From assembly GCA_963971575.1 (NCBI GenBank), contig OZ020625.1, positions 25,445,253-25,509,252 on the forward strand: a stretch of 64,000 nucleotides of DNA, read 5' to 3'. The stretch's first letter is position 1. Every line of letters starts with the position of its first letter. The notes beneath the pieces are model-generated. The model did not search any database. It worked only from the letters and a program-made list of their open reading frames with translations, and had not been told where the DNA came from. Positions 49,345 through 59,740 of the stretch are shown here, piece by piece. The position numbers were made by a program, and so were the translations under genes. This DNA comes from Liopterus haemorrhoidalis (lineage: Eukaryota; Arthropoda; Insecta; Coleoptera; Dytiscidae).

Positions 49345-49909
49345 ACGGGTGTTTTTTTTAGAGGTATAGAACTTTAAATTGCAATAAAACAACGATGGAT
49401 TATTCGATTGACATGAATTTTTTTTTATTCGAAAGATAATCTTGTGGCATTACATTAAATCATACCAACAAGACGGCGCAACATGTCACACAGCTCGTGC
49501 CACAATCGATTTATTGAAAGACACGTTTGGTGACCGCCTAATTTCACGTTTTGGACCTGTGAATTGGCCTCCAAGATCTTGTGATTTAACACCGCCGGAC
49601 TACTTTCTGTGGGGCTATGTAAAGTCATTGGTCTATGCGGATAAGCCACAAACGCTTGACCATTTGGAAGACAACATTCGCCGTGTTATTGCCGATATAC
49701 GGCCACAAATGTTGGAAAAAGTCATCGAAAATTGGACGTCCAGATTGGACTACATCCGAGCCAGCCGTGGCGGTCATATGCCAGAAATCATATTTAAAAT
49801 GTAATGCCACAAGATTATCTTTCGAATAAAAAAAAATTCATGTCAATCGAATAATCCATCGTTGTTTTATTGCAATTTAAAGTTCTATACCTCTAAAAAA
49901 AACACCCAT
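49345..49909 (+). mobile_element. DD41D mariner-like element with ~110-bp TIRs
   Basis: 565 bp inserted at TA (49343-49344, 49910-49911) in the piggyBac. Arms of about 110 bases (49345-49455 and 49800-49909) are almost perfect inverted repeats. The interior is just the C-terminal third of the transposase. Confidence 0.9.
49457..49804 (+). pseudogene. DD41D transposase, C-terminal fragment
   Basis: Reads SYQQDGATCHTARATIDLLK, GPVNWPPRSCDLTPPDYFLW, GYVKSLVY and ends GGHMPEIIFKM. The Asp of QQDGATCH and that of TPPDYFLW are 41 residues apart, as in DD41D (rosa-like) elements. The first Asp and the N-terminal HTH are absent, and the frame begins inside the left TIR. Intact as far as it goes, but cannot be a complete transposase. 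Confidence 0.85.
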
Positions 49910-50093
49910 TATAACACACATATATACCGGAAATAAATGAGGGGGGAGGTAACTACAATTATTAATAAACGCATTTATATGTTGTACAAAAAGTCACAAA
50001 ATTCTAAGAAATTTTATCATTATATACATAATTTAAAAAAATATAAAAATAAAAAGCAGTCAAAATGACTTCCTTGGGCAATCTAGTGTTAAG

Positions 50094-50336
50094 TTGGTTA
50101 GGTGGTTATTGAACCGTGTAACGGTTCAATTTATTGATCAGTACATTGAAAAAGTTGACCTTCAATTTATTGATGTGTGTAAAGTGTTCAAATTTCATGA
50201 TGAAAAAATTAATCAATTTATTTTGAAAATAAAATGTGATAAAATAGACAATTTTGTTAAAACGATGGAAAATATGCGCGCTAAGATAACTCGAGCATGT
50301 ACGGATTGCAAAAAAATTATAACTAATTTAAAGTAA
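50094..50336 (+). other. Unidentified 80-codon reading frame
   Basis: Just outside the piggyBac TTAA. Reads IDVCKVFKFHDEKINQFILK and KTMENMRAKITRACTDCKKI. Lys/Ile-rich with no domain recognised. The start lies at the piggyBac border, so it may be a fragment of the outer element's protein. Not called as a gene. Confidence 0.25.
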
Positions 50337-50586
50337 AGTTGCGATTTCACGAACGGGTTCGGAGAATATCGAATATTTTCACGAACGAGTTCCCGCGAAC
50401 CGTCTGAATATCAGTTCTGATCATAACCAAGAAATATATAGGTTATGTGTTTCCTTTTCAAATGTGACAGAACCGCAAACGTTCTAATTCACCATCATCT
50501 GGGTTATTTCTTTTGTTTTTGTTCACAGCTCGCAATTTTGTGGAGATTTTTTCAATATTTTTTTATTTTGATAAATATGTGATCAT

Positions 50587-50942
50587 TAGAGACCTTTAAA
50601 AATATGCAACGGTACTTTTGCCATAGGCGTGCTATTTTAAACTTTATTTTAACAAAAAACCAACAAAAAACAAGAATAAAACATTTGTACCGCAATGAAT
50701 TCTTATCTTAATAACGACACCTCATTATTTTGGGATTATATCCGAGATAGGTAATTCCGGTCACTCCTTTGCCATTGGTCAGTTTTTGATAAGATATTAA
50801 ATTTTTATACGCTACACTATTTGTCAGCAGGGCACATTACAAATATATATAATTACATTTTATTTCTACAGATAACACATGTGCCGCTTTTTATCGAAAA
50901 ACACCTAACTTAAGTACCGTTGCATATTTTTGCCGGACCCTA
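50587..50942. mobile_element. hAT MITE with GTGATCAT duplication
   Basis: 356 bp, ends TAGAGACCTTTAAAAATATG / ATATTTTTGCCGGACCCTA with sub-terminal GCAACGGTACTT / AAGTACCGTTGC, flanked by perfect 8-bp GTGATCAT (50579-50586, 50943-50950). Confidence 0.85.
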
Positions 50943-51139
50943 GTGATCATGCTTTACAGTTGGTAATTAATAAATTGATAATTAAATTGATATCTGTAAA
51001 GTGTTAATACATAAATTGTTCAATTTATTGACAAAAAAAAAAAAAAAAGATTAATGAAAAAAAAAAATCGTCTGAGTTTGGTTCGGCAGAATCACTTGCT
51101 TCTGTTAATATCAATTCTCAATATCTATAGACACTATAC

Positions 51140-52197
51140 CAGGGGTCGGCAACCTGCGGCACTTTTAGAAAATATTGTGGCTCTTTGAAAATTGGCTGGT
51201 TTTTATTTTAATATAATTTATTTTTTAATTTTCAACTTTCTGCCTGTACAGATTTTATATTGTTCAGGATGTTTTACGGTGCAATTCACGTCCGGTAATT
51301 CCCCGAGTTACTGCATATTCCCTTTTAGAAGAAGTTATTTCTGATAAATGATATACGTGCAGAAACATTTTTACATTTTATTAATTTTCAAAACATAAGG
51401 ACAATAACAACGTTATTAACGCGTTTTTTTTTTTTGCACAAACTATTGTTAACATGCAAGAAGCTTTTGGAGAAAGATTTATAGAGTTTAGAAAATATAG
51501 AGCTACACTAGCTCTTTTGACAAAACCAATTGAAGCAGATATGCAGCAATTACATTTATCACCATTCCCTTTGATTAATCAGATACAATTTGAACTTCAA
51601 TTATTGGATTTGAAATCCAAAGATTTATGGAATAATATATTCTTAAAACTTAATTCTGAACTAGAAAGTTTAGAAAGAGAAAAGTTCATTTTATCTAGCA
51701 TAAGTGGACCGAAATTCGCAATCTTCAAGATGCAGATAAAGTTGTTTTCGAAGCTTGGAATCGTCTTCCAGAATCGTTTAATCATTTAAAAAATTATGAT
51801 TTTGGACTACTGACAATTTTCGGATCCACACATTACTGTAAGCAACTCTTTTCACATATGAAATTAATAGTCAGTTAAGAAGTAATCTTACTGACCTGAA
51901 ACTTGAGTGCTGCCTTAAGTTAAAGATTACTGAATATTTACCAAATATTGAAGTCTTATCGAACACTATGCAAGTAGCAATCGTCCCAGTAAAAAAAATA
52001 TTATATTGTAATATCCTGGCAAGTGCAATAGGTATCACAAACTAAATATATAAGTAAATATTAATTTATTTATACATTATATATTAATAACAATTTTTCT
52101 TAAATATAGCATATATTTTTTAGCGGCTCTTCCATGTTATTGTTTTTGTTTTCAATATAGATTTGGCTCTTTGTCACTGAACGGTTGCCGACCCCTG
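51140..52197 (+). mobile_element. hAT element (CAGGGGTCGGCAACCTGCGG ends), decayed
   Basis: 1058 bp, ends CAGGGGTCGGCAACC / GGTTGCCGACCCCTG, flanks CACTATAC / CTCTATAC (7 of 8). The ends are of the SPIN/Charlie-like hAT type. Carries a C-terminal transposase remnant. Confidence 0.85.
51454..51990 (+). pseudogene. hAT transposase C-terminal remnant (dimerisation region)
   Basis: Reads FGERFIEFRKYRATLALLTK, PIEADMQQLHLSPFPL, QIQFELQLLDLKSKDLWNNI, then after a frameshift near 51720 LPESFNHLKNYDFGLLTIFG and STHYCKQLFSHMKL, followed by stops and TEYLPNIEVLSNTMQVAI. This is the hAT C-terminal dimerisation block found also in host proteins such as EPM2AIP1 and GTF2IRD2 (SxYLCEQLFSxMKxxKS). The RNase H-like catalytic part and BED finger are missing. 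Confidence 0.8.
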
Positions 52198-52263
52198 CTC
52201 TATACCTATTTGTGCGACCTAGGCAAATGCCCGGTTTGCCCACCCCTATTTCCGGCACTGTAA

Positions 52264-53040
52264 TGCCTCATTTTCATGGTAGTGTCAAAGGCGTGACAGG
52301 GGTGAGAGGCGTGGTGTTATATTTACAAGTTCGAATTTCATGATGGGGTTGGAGGCGTGATAAGGGCGCGTTTTCGGTTTTGACATTTGTATATAACCCA
52401 AATTTAACCTAAAAGTTTTTACAAGTGTTTGGAGTAAACTGTTATTCAATTTCATTAAATATGTCATCAAATCGAAGGAGACGTCTAGCTCTTTTTTATG
52501 GATATTTAGACTTAATGCGATATGAAGAAAAGCAATGGTGGGTACGCCCCATATATAAAAACATAAGGCAACAGGGTGATTATTTTAACTTGTTGCAAGA
52601 AATGAGACACAAAGTACACAGACGACTGTCTGTAACTTTGTTAAATTTGTCATATATGAAGTAACTACTTCAATTACAAGAAAAGAATTTAATACACAAT
52701 CTTGTTTACTGAAATAAATTTGACATCACAGTTTAGAATGAAGATTCTGTTGGCCCCTACTTGGGGCTATTTCGCCACATCAATTTACGTTTTTTTAATT
52801 TTTTTTTTTTAGGAAATTACAATAAGTTTCTCGCTAAAGATTTCACCATTCCGAAAAAATATATCTGTTTCTATGGTTTCGAAGGTGCGGCCGGCGCTAG
52901 AGTTGAAATTTCTGAACTTGCGACACCGCGCTTGTAACACCGCGCCTACGATACCATGGTACGGGTTTTTTCAAAATAAAGCGATCCTATTGGTTGAATT
53001 TTTTGTTCCACACTTTCAACACCCGCATGAAAATGAGGCA
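52264..53040 (+). mobile_element. PIF/Harbinger derivative, copy 2
   Basis: 777 bp, reverse complement of 20517-21295 with only a few differences; flanks TAA / TGA (one mismatch). Abuts the right end of the outer hAT-like element. Confidence 0.85.
52461..52664 (+). pseudogene. Harbinger transposase N-terminal fragment, copy 2
   Basis: Same 67-codon fragment as in copy 1 (MSSNRRRRLALFYGYLDLMR, EEKQWWVRPIYKN), with one Arg to Ile change at RRQQG (here IRQQG). No catalytic domain. Confidence 0.7.
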
Positions 53041-53817
53041 TGAGTTGTATATCAAGCATTGGCGTACGTTGGTTGCTGTTTTGGGGGTTATTTTTGTGAC
53101 GAGGGTGTATTTTAGTGTATATGTGTGTAATAATGATACTCATAGGGCTAGAAGGTTTTATAACCCCCTAACAAATCAATGTGTACGCCATTGTATTAAT
53201 GTATAGAAAGGATTTATATATGTTGAACTACTAGATGTTTACTGTACACATTTTAAACAATATTTGAAAATTTTTAATATCGAGATTTTTCGATATTAAA
53301 GAAGTATGTTGCAGACAGTTCCTGACTTAAGTGATCTGTTTCTTAAAACTGTGTTACTTAAAGTGTGGTATGCGAGTCATCTGCTGGTAGTTAAAAAAAA
53401 AAAGTAGTTTAATAGTACAAATATGGTACTGGTGTGTGGCATGTTGAAAAAGTTTTAATCTCATAACTTAACAGAATCGTCGTACAATCTATTACACTGG
53501 TCTACACAATTTTTGCTGACTTACATCTAAGACTTGTTTCTTACTAATTTGTTGCTGCTGAACTCAAATATCACATCAGTTTTTGCGTATCACATCAGAT
53601 TTTTGCTCTACAACAAATACATATTTTCGGCCAAATAATGCTTCTATCGTTTAATTTTAGACGTCTATACTGTAATTGGTACAAATTTGGCGAACAATAA
53701 CGAATAAATAATTAGAAAATATTCTTAAAATGTTATTTATAGTGAAAGAAAAAAAATGAGAACAGTTTTAATTACATTTTAATGCATTGGAGTGTTAAAA
53801 TAAAATTACAAAATAAT
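53041..53817. other. Intergenic, nothing recognised
   Basis: AT-rich, with scattered short reading frames lacking coding hallmarks. Confidence 0.4.
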
Positions 53818-54264
53818 TTAAGGATTAAATGATCGTTTGTAAGATCTTCTGGAGTGCACCATTCCCGATAAGTCTCTTTTAATACTCCAACAGTAGTCAG
53901 CCATCATGTGAGTATCCCACCTTCCTTGATAACGTCTCTCCATCTCTTTTAAATCCTGATGGAAACGTTCATCCTGTTCATCACTAACATCTCCAAGATA
54001 GACAAGAAATTTGTTAAGATGACTGTTTAAAAAATGAAGTTTCACGCTCATGTTGCACCCAAGATAATTTTCATTAAAATTTTCAACGACCTCCACATAG
54101 CCTTTTCTGGAAAACTTATTGAACAAGTACAAACCTGAACATTTAATGGATGCAGCGGTCATACTAAGTACCTTACCCTTGACCTTGCAACCCCCGCCGT
54201 TGTAAAATGGTCTATAACAAGTACCTGCATGTAAGGCGTTCTTACGAAATATATTGGACAACAA
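53818..54264 (-). pseudogene. Fragment of a multicopy arthropod protein family of presumed transposon origin
   Basis: 149-codon frame whose C-terminal half, GCNMSVKLHFLNSHLNKFLV / SDEQDERFHQDLKEMERRYQ / GRWDTHMMADYCWSIKRDL, matches from memory a block that recurs in very many uncharacterised arthropod and Hydra predicted proteins (GCNMSLKIHFLHSHL.FFPEN, SDE.GERFHQDI..ME.RYQG, MADYCW). Full members have several hundred residues with an upstream KYCCFLC..DSR region, absent here. No signal, membrane segment or promoter is visible. The function of the family is not known to me. Confidence 0.55.
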
Positions 54265-56282
54265 GAACGAAGTTGAAATTAAAGTAGACGTACAAAGTGA
54301 TTATTTAATGGCGAGACGACGTGTACCGAATTATCTAATTACGTGGCGCAATCAAATAAAAGAACGGCAGGTAATGAAAAGGATTTTCAAAAAAGCTATG
54401 AATGATAGAAAAATTCACTTTTCAGATTTGTTTTCATCGTATCTAAATGCATACACCCAAAAATTGCCTTGTCACAAATAGTGTGTTTACCAGTGTTATT
54501 TATTTTACATTTTGTGTAAAATCCAGACAAACCGAAATTCCTGATATCCCACGATTTTTGGGACGATTGATTGCCCTAGTTGCAACGTAAAAGATAGTCA
54601 CAAGAATTTCGAAAAGAAACCGAGGACCACAGAAAATCGTGTCATAATCTTAAAGAATTGACAAAAAACAAAAGAAGATGGCTAAACTTCGTATGTCAAA
54701 AGCTCTGCACAGAAAAAAAATCAAAGCTAGCTGTTTTGTGCACTCAATTTATAGTATAAACATGGTTTTAATATGTATTTAATTCCATTTTTGGCGATTT
54801 TTGCTTCTTAACTCTCGCAAGGCACCTATTCCACGGTATTTATTTGTTGTTAATATTATTCTGCACTTCTAAACACTTAAAATGTTTTTAAATATTGTTT
54901 AAAATGTCTCTAACTGACAATAAGTACAAATAGTATTCTATGAAGTCCATACATGACTTCTCTTTGTTGTATATGTATAAATTTTATTCATAATATGTTA
55001 GAAGTGTATAAATGTATCATAAAAAAATGTTTATCTAACAAATTAGAACCAAAACTGTCTAATCATTTGGCCATATTCAAGTTTATTGAACTTATATTTA
55101 TGTTTTCGTTGAATTTTTGACCTTAAAATGGTATAATTTACCTTTAAATGGTGTCAAAACGGTTAAAAACACGTTTTTTTTTTGTTTAAAACGCACAAAA
55201 TATATGCAATATTGTAAATTTTTTGTGTATTTTACTGTTTTTGTTGAATTTTTGACGTAATTTTACCCAAAAATACTTTATTTCCCTTAAATATTTATTT
55301 GTAATCTTCAAAATCTGTTTATTAATTTTTCTGAATCTATCTGTGGTGTGTTTTATATTAATATTGAATTTATTTAACTCAAAAATTGTGTTTATGTTAA
55401 ATTTTTGTTGTAATTTTACTAAAATTTTCTTTAATTTGCGTCGAAATGACGTTAAAAATCATTAAAATACGTTATTTTAACATTTTTAATCGAAATGGCC
55501 ATAATTTTTTGTTTTACCCTTACACCCCTTAAAATACAGAATGAGATCGTCCACACGAAATCAATTTTATGAACTGAATTTTTAAAATTTTATTCTTAAA
55601 CCTTCCCATTATTTTTTTAGGTGGATTTTTAAAAATTACACACAAAACAATAAGTATTATCAGTATAAGTTTTGCGGGAAAGAAGTTATTTAATTTTAAA
55701 ATTATATATGGTTTTGGCGCGGCCATGTTGTTTTGTAAACAAATTGATTTGGCGGAATAACCAATGAATTAAAAAGTAAAAATTAAGAGCTCCCGATTAT
55801 TTTATCGTTTTTATGAGTTTTAAAAGTCAGAAAATTGTGTTTTGTTTTTGTTAAAAGTGTGTGGTTAACCTAAAAAATAATTTTGAAAGATATGTATTTG
55901 AGCGGGTCCGCCATCATTGTTATTGTTTCTCCCGGCTAAAACCATTTCCCGCTTAAGCAAGTTAGCATCCTATTTAAGCAAGTTTTACGTGATAATACAA
56001 AGATAAAAGTGTTGAATTAGTGTTTAAATAACCTCTAAGTTCATTTAAAGTGGTTATTTTATAGTAAAATGTTTTAATATAGACGTAATTTGTATATTAA
56101 AGTTTTGTATATGTAATGGCCATGTGTGTACAAATCCTCGTGTAAACTAGAGTCTAGTTCTGTCAGTTTTTAACCAATCAGAAAGAGGCGGGAGTATAAT
56201 TTGACTTGAACCAACCAATAGGGTGGTAGTATTTTGAATTAGATTCAATTCTGTTCACTGTTCTTTAGTTGAGTTGTGTATG
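54265..56282. other. AT-rich intergenic stretch with no recognised gene
   Basis: A basic 75-codon frame at 54254-54481 (VPNYLITWRNQIKERQVMKR) abuts the previous fragment on the other strand and may be another mobile-element scrap. A minus-strand frame at 55529-55726 starts AACATGGCC and has one hydrophobic run (LILIILIVLCVIF) but no relatives I know. 55070-55520 contains loosely repeated 'gttgaatttttga' phrases. Confidence 0.35.
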
Positions 56283-56287
56283 TCAGT
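56283..56287 (+). promoter_or_regulatory. Candidate initiator (TCAGT) of an unidentified gene
   Basis: TCAGT 24 bases before the ATG of the candidate exon at 56311, preceded by a comparatively mixed-base region (56150-56280). Motif-based only. Confidence 0.25.
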
Positions 56288-56310
56288 GTAGTGTACATTA
56301 AATATAATAA

Positions 56311-56370
56311 ATGCTTGATTTTGACGAAAAACCCTTTGGACCCTTGGATCCAAAATCACGAAAATTTTAC
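56311..56370 (+). CDS. Candidate first coding exon of an unidentified gene
   Basis: ATG followed by 20 codons (MLDFDEKPFGPLDPKSRKFY) and a textbook donor GTAAGTAAT in phase 0. Codon content is unlike the surrounding AT-rich DNA (Pro, Gly, Asp, Arg). An initiator-like TCAGT sits upstream. No downstream exon could be joined with confidence before the window ends, so the product is unknown. Confidence 0.4.
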
Positions 56371-57490
56371 GTAAGTAATTAGACATTTTTTGATATATTA
56401 TTTATGTAGTTTTCTGTTAGAAAATACGAGTAATGTGTATTTATTTTTTCCTGATTTGACATCGACTAAAATGGACTGGTCCATCCCGCGTTTTTGGTGT
56501 TCAGTTATAAACAAAAGAACATTTTAACAAGTTAAAACTAATTTAAACTATTTCTCATCAATAATCTTTCAAATAAACTCACAAATTAACAATTATTTAA
56601 TAAATTACAAGTATATATACCCGATTTTAACCTTAAATGTTCAATTTCCTTACGTTAACTCCCAATATTTTTGAGTTATATAATATTTTACCGGTGTAAA
56701 CATGTTTAGAATTGTTTATAAGTGATTTTTAATGAATAATATTGTTTATTTATTGTTATATATGTGTATAAAATGACATGGCGGGAAGTAAACCCAAGAT
56801 CCAAGGTCATCATATGAACTTAGTTAAGACAAACGTAACAAATATTGTCAAGTGCCTTTTTCTTTGTGATTTTTATAAAATTTTATGCGTTTATAATCGG
56901 ATTTAGCTTCGTTACGGTTGAATATTCATTTTAAATATGAATTTAATTTTATTATATAAGGAATTTACTGTAAAATTTTATATTTAAATTAGTTATTGAA
57001 TTTATTTCTTTTCTGGCACTGAATTTAATATTAGAAAAGTAATAGAGCATCGGCCTTATTAATGTATATCTTGTGAATTATTAAAATAAATATTTAAAAA
57101 AAATATATATTTTGGCGCTTAGTTAACCTCTTAACTCGTTTTTAGCAAATAGTCATTAGAAAAAGATACTCGGACAAGCGTAATTTTCAAAAAAAAAATC
57201 CATTCTGGTTTTAGGGTTTTGTAGGTATGACCAAAAAACCCTTATGTCACTTATGTGTACGGTTGAAATTGTGCCCAAACGGCTGCAACTAGAAAGCTGA
57301 AATTTGGCATGCTTGTACATCTCTTTGACCCATATATAGGAAAACTATTGATAGTTCAAAAAAACATATCGCTGGAAAAATATAAATAAATATGTATTTG
57401 ATGAAAAAAAACAATGTTTTCTTTCAACCCCTTATGTATAAGTGAGTTTCACAAAGTTAAACTGTCGACTATTCAATATAAATATGTATA
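56371..57490. other. AT-rich stretch with a family A fragment
   Basis: Mostly unclassified. From about 57212 a family A 5' part (AGGGTTTTGTAGGTATGACC, CCCAAACGGCTGCAAC) that is cut by the MITE at 57491. Confidence 0.45.
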
Positions 57491-57897
57491 GGCTATTCCA
57501 AACGTTAAGGCGAAACTAGATTTTGCAATTTAGTTTCTTTCATCGTTTGAATCGTTCTTTTTGGTCGTTTTGTTTAAGCTTTGTAAATCATACTTACAAT
57601 AAACATTTTTTGGTTGAGGTTAATATCATTTTAAAATGTCATTTTCTTTATATTTTGATTTTTTGTGTCATTCTTAATACAAATTTCCCATTTATTTATT
57701 GTTTTGTTATTAAAATAGGTAAAAAAGTATTTTATTTTTGACATAACTTCGTTTCCATGGTTTCACTGTTGTAATTTTAAATTTTCACATACCAAACGTC
57801 TAACATGAAATAACCCAAGCAAGGTCTCTTTTCGTGATAATCTAAAAGAACCCTCTAAAATTCCCATTTAGTTCCGCCTAAACGTTTGTAATGCCAG
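57491..57897. mobile_element. Family E MITE, 407 bp
   Basis: Starts GGCTATTCCAAACGTTAAGG, ends AGTTCCGCCTAAACGTTTGT AATGCCAG, TA on both sides. Close to 42724-43129. Confidence 0.7.
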
Positions 57898-58009
57898 TAT
57901 GAATTTAATGAAAGAATATATATTTTTTTAAAATTATGAGTTGGATATCAAATGAAATCGCTTAAAATGATTCAGAACTTTTATAACATTTGAGTATTTT
58001 TTTTCTTTT

Positions 58010-58600
58010 TAGGGTTTTGTAGGTATGACTACCGAAAAACCCTTATTGACGTTACTCTCGTGTGTCTGTCTGTACAGTTGAAACTATTTGGCCCACTTAG
58101 AAAAACTATGGAGTTAGAAATTAAATACATATTTGTTTATATGAGATAAATATAAACAAATATGTATTTAATAAAAAAATAAATATTTTTTTTAATGTTG
58201 AGTGGGATTCAAATGAAATCTCTTAATGAGTGGATAAACAAGCAAAATTTTATTTAAAAAAATCAATTATTTTTTGGGGTTTTCGCAAAAAATGCGTGAA
58301 ATAACTTTTGTACCCCACTTTAATTTGATGAGATTTTCGCCAAAAATGTGTCAAAAAAGTTTTGGAAAAAATGAGTGGATAAACAAGCAAAATTTTATTT
58401 AAAAAAATCAATTATTTTTTTGGGGTTTTCGCAAAAAATGCGTGAAAGAACTTTTGTACCCCACTTTAATTTGATGAGATTTTCGCCAAAAATGTGTCAA
58501 AAAAGTTTTGTAACCCATTTTATTTCCCATAAGAGTTGATCTAAAAATGGGAACCGGAATAGTTCAGCAGGAATAGTTTTGATCAGAAAATTATTTCGAA
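58010..58600 (+). repeat. Family A fragment with local tandem duplication
   Basis: AGGGTTTTGTAGGTATGACT starts a diverged copy. Within it a unit of about 144 bp (ATGAGTGGATAAACAAGCAA ... GTGTCAAAAAAGTTTTG) is present twice in tandem (about 58226-58364 and 58370-58510) with almost no differences, a recent duplication. Confidence 0.6.
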
Positions 58601-59150
58601 AAATCAAGGCCGGCTCAAGGGTTCCTGCCCCCCCCACATATATTTTTTTTCAAAATTCCTTTTTGACGCCCTCCTTTTACTAGAAGCCTGAAGTTCCACC
58701 AGTAAAAAAAGTAATTTTTTTCAAAATTTCTTTTTTGAACCCCCCCCCCCCCTTATAATAAGCCTGAAGTGTCGCCCAGTAAAAAAAGTAGTTTTTTTTT
58801 CTAAATTATAATTTTCTTTTTAATAATTAATTTTTTTAAACGCGCAAAAATGACACTAATACAGGTCAGGTGAGTATGGTTGCTGGAGAATAAAGAATTT
58901 TCTATAAAAATAAATATATTCCCCACTTAATAACCACGTTATATGAAGGAGGAACCCCTTTCTGAATATCTTTTACCTGCTCTATTGAAATATTACAATA
59001 CCATAGAATATGGGGCGCCAAAATTCTAGACAGTATTACCATAACAAAAGAATATTTTTATTGGTACATAGGGTAGAATTTCATTCATGTGGGTAATAAA
59101 AATTTATAATTTTATGAGTTCTAATAGATAAACCTGTAATTTAGAACAAG
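58601..59150. other. Unclassified repeat-rich stretch
   Basis: Contains two loosely related units, each with a C-rich run (CCCCCCCACA at about 58626 and C12 at about 58740) followed by 'agcctgaagt..c.ccagtaaaaaaagta'. No gene seen. Confidence 0.4.
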
Positions 59151-59214
59151 AGCTGTGGCTCCGTGGTTAAATAAATCTATGGAACACAGGGATTTGGGTT
59201 CAATTCCTGGTGTC
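59151..59214 (+). repeat. tRNA-derived SINE-like head
   Basis: AGCTGTGGCTCCGTGGTTAA (A-box region) and GGTTCAATTCC (B box, 59197-59207) about 30 bases apart. Stems are imperfect and no tRNA identity is evident. Confidence 0.45.
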
Positions 59215-59344
59215 TTCATTTGACATACAGACAGAAGCGCCGAGAACGGGTTCAAGCGCTTTAGGTAAATAATAGTTTATTAGGGGGGTAAATCCCCCCA
59301 CCCCTCCCGAAAAATCGAAAAGAACTAATTAGTATATTGTGTAA

Positions 59345-59460
59345 CAAGCGCAGAAAGTATACATTTGCCGATTGAGAAAGATGTTCTCTCGCTGTGTTCG
59401 CGCAGCATCTTTCGAAATCAGCAAATGTACTTTCTGCGCGTGTCACACATACTATTTTTT
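59345..59460. repeat. Imperfect palindrome of ~115 bases
   Basis: Two arms (GCGCAGAAAGTATACATTTG and CAAATGTACTTTCTGCGC) are mirrored around CTCTCGCTGTGTTCGCGCAG. Related GCGCTAGAGCGGAAAGTATT occurs at about 60324. The phrase TAGTATATTGTGTAACA flanks both places (59331 and 60175), so these may be two halves of one element split by the THAP-bearing insertion. Confidence 0.5.
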
Positions 59461-59634
59461 CTACGAACACCTATTTTAAAAAATTCAAAAAATAAGAAAC
59501 AGAAATCATTATGGTATGTTAGACTTATACACATAATAGGCGGCTTATCGTTGCTACGATGTTCATAAACAATTAAACGAATGTCAAAATTATTTTAAAA
59601 TACATTGGTATTTGTACGTTTGTTAAATAATAAT

Positions 59635-59718
59635 GTATGAAGTTGAAATAATAAGCGAAGCTGACGAGGAGATAGAGGAAGCGGCAAAGAAAGTAGTGTT
59701 AGAACTCTTGCCGTAAAA
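59635..59718 (+). pseudogene. Short recombinase-like N-terminal fragment
   Basis: Reads MYEVEIISEADEEIEEAAKK VVLELLP, stop, KSRER. The LLP.KS(R/K)..Y context resembles the start of the tyrosine-recombinase-like proteins common in insect genomes. A TAA interrupts it and the THAP element follows within 25 bases. Weak call from a short match. Confidence 0.3.
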
Positions 59719-59740
59719 GTCAAGAGAAAGGTAATAATAT

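Larger units (their letters stand above)
47906..50088 (-). mobile_element. piggyBac-like element, defective
   Basis: Bounded by TTAA (47902-47905, 50089-50092) with ends CACTAGAAAGAC and ATCTAGTG. Sub-terminal palindromes GCAGTCAAAATGACTGC occur near both ends (about 47950, 49312 and 50055). A DD41D element is inserted at 49345-49909. Without it the length is about 1.6 kb, short of a full piggyBac. Confidence 0.85.
47289..52260. mobile_element. Outer hAT-like element hosting a nested stack
   Basis: The left end CAGTGCCGGAACTAGG and right end CCTATTTCCGGCACTG are inverted repeats. Inboard both have CTAGGCAA-type blocks. About 3.6 kb of the interval is later insertions (piggyBac, DD41D, two hAT elements), leaving about 1.35 kb of the original. 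A matching 8-bp duplication was not found (the right flank is hit by a Harbinger insertion), so this pairing is inference. Confidence 0.5.

Noticed and set aside
55529..55726. 65-codon minus-strand frame starting ATGGCC with a hydrophobic segment
   Set aside because: Good start context but no relatives known to me, no donor or promoter evidence; too weak to call a gene.
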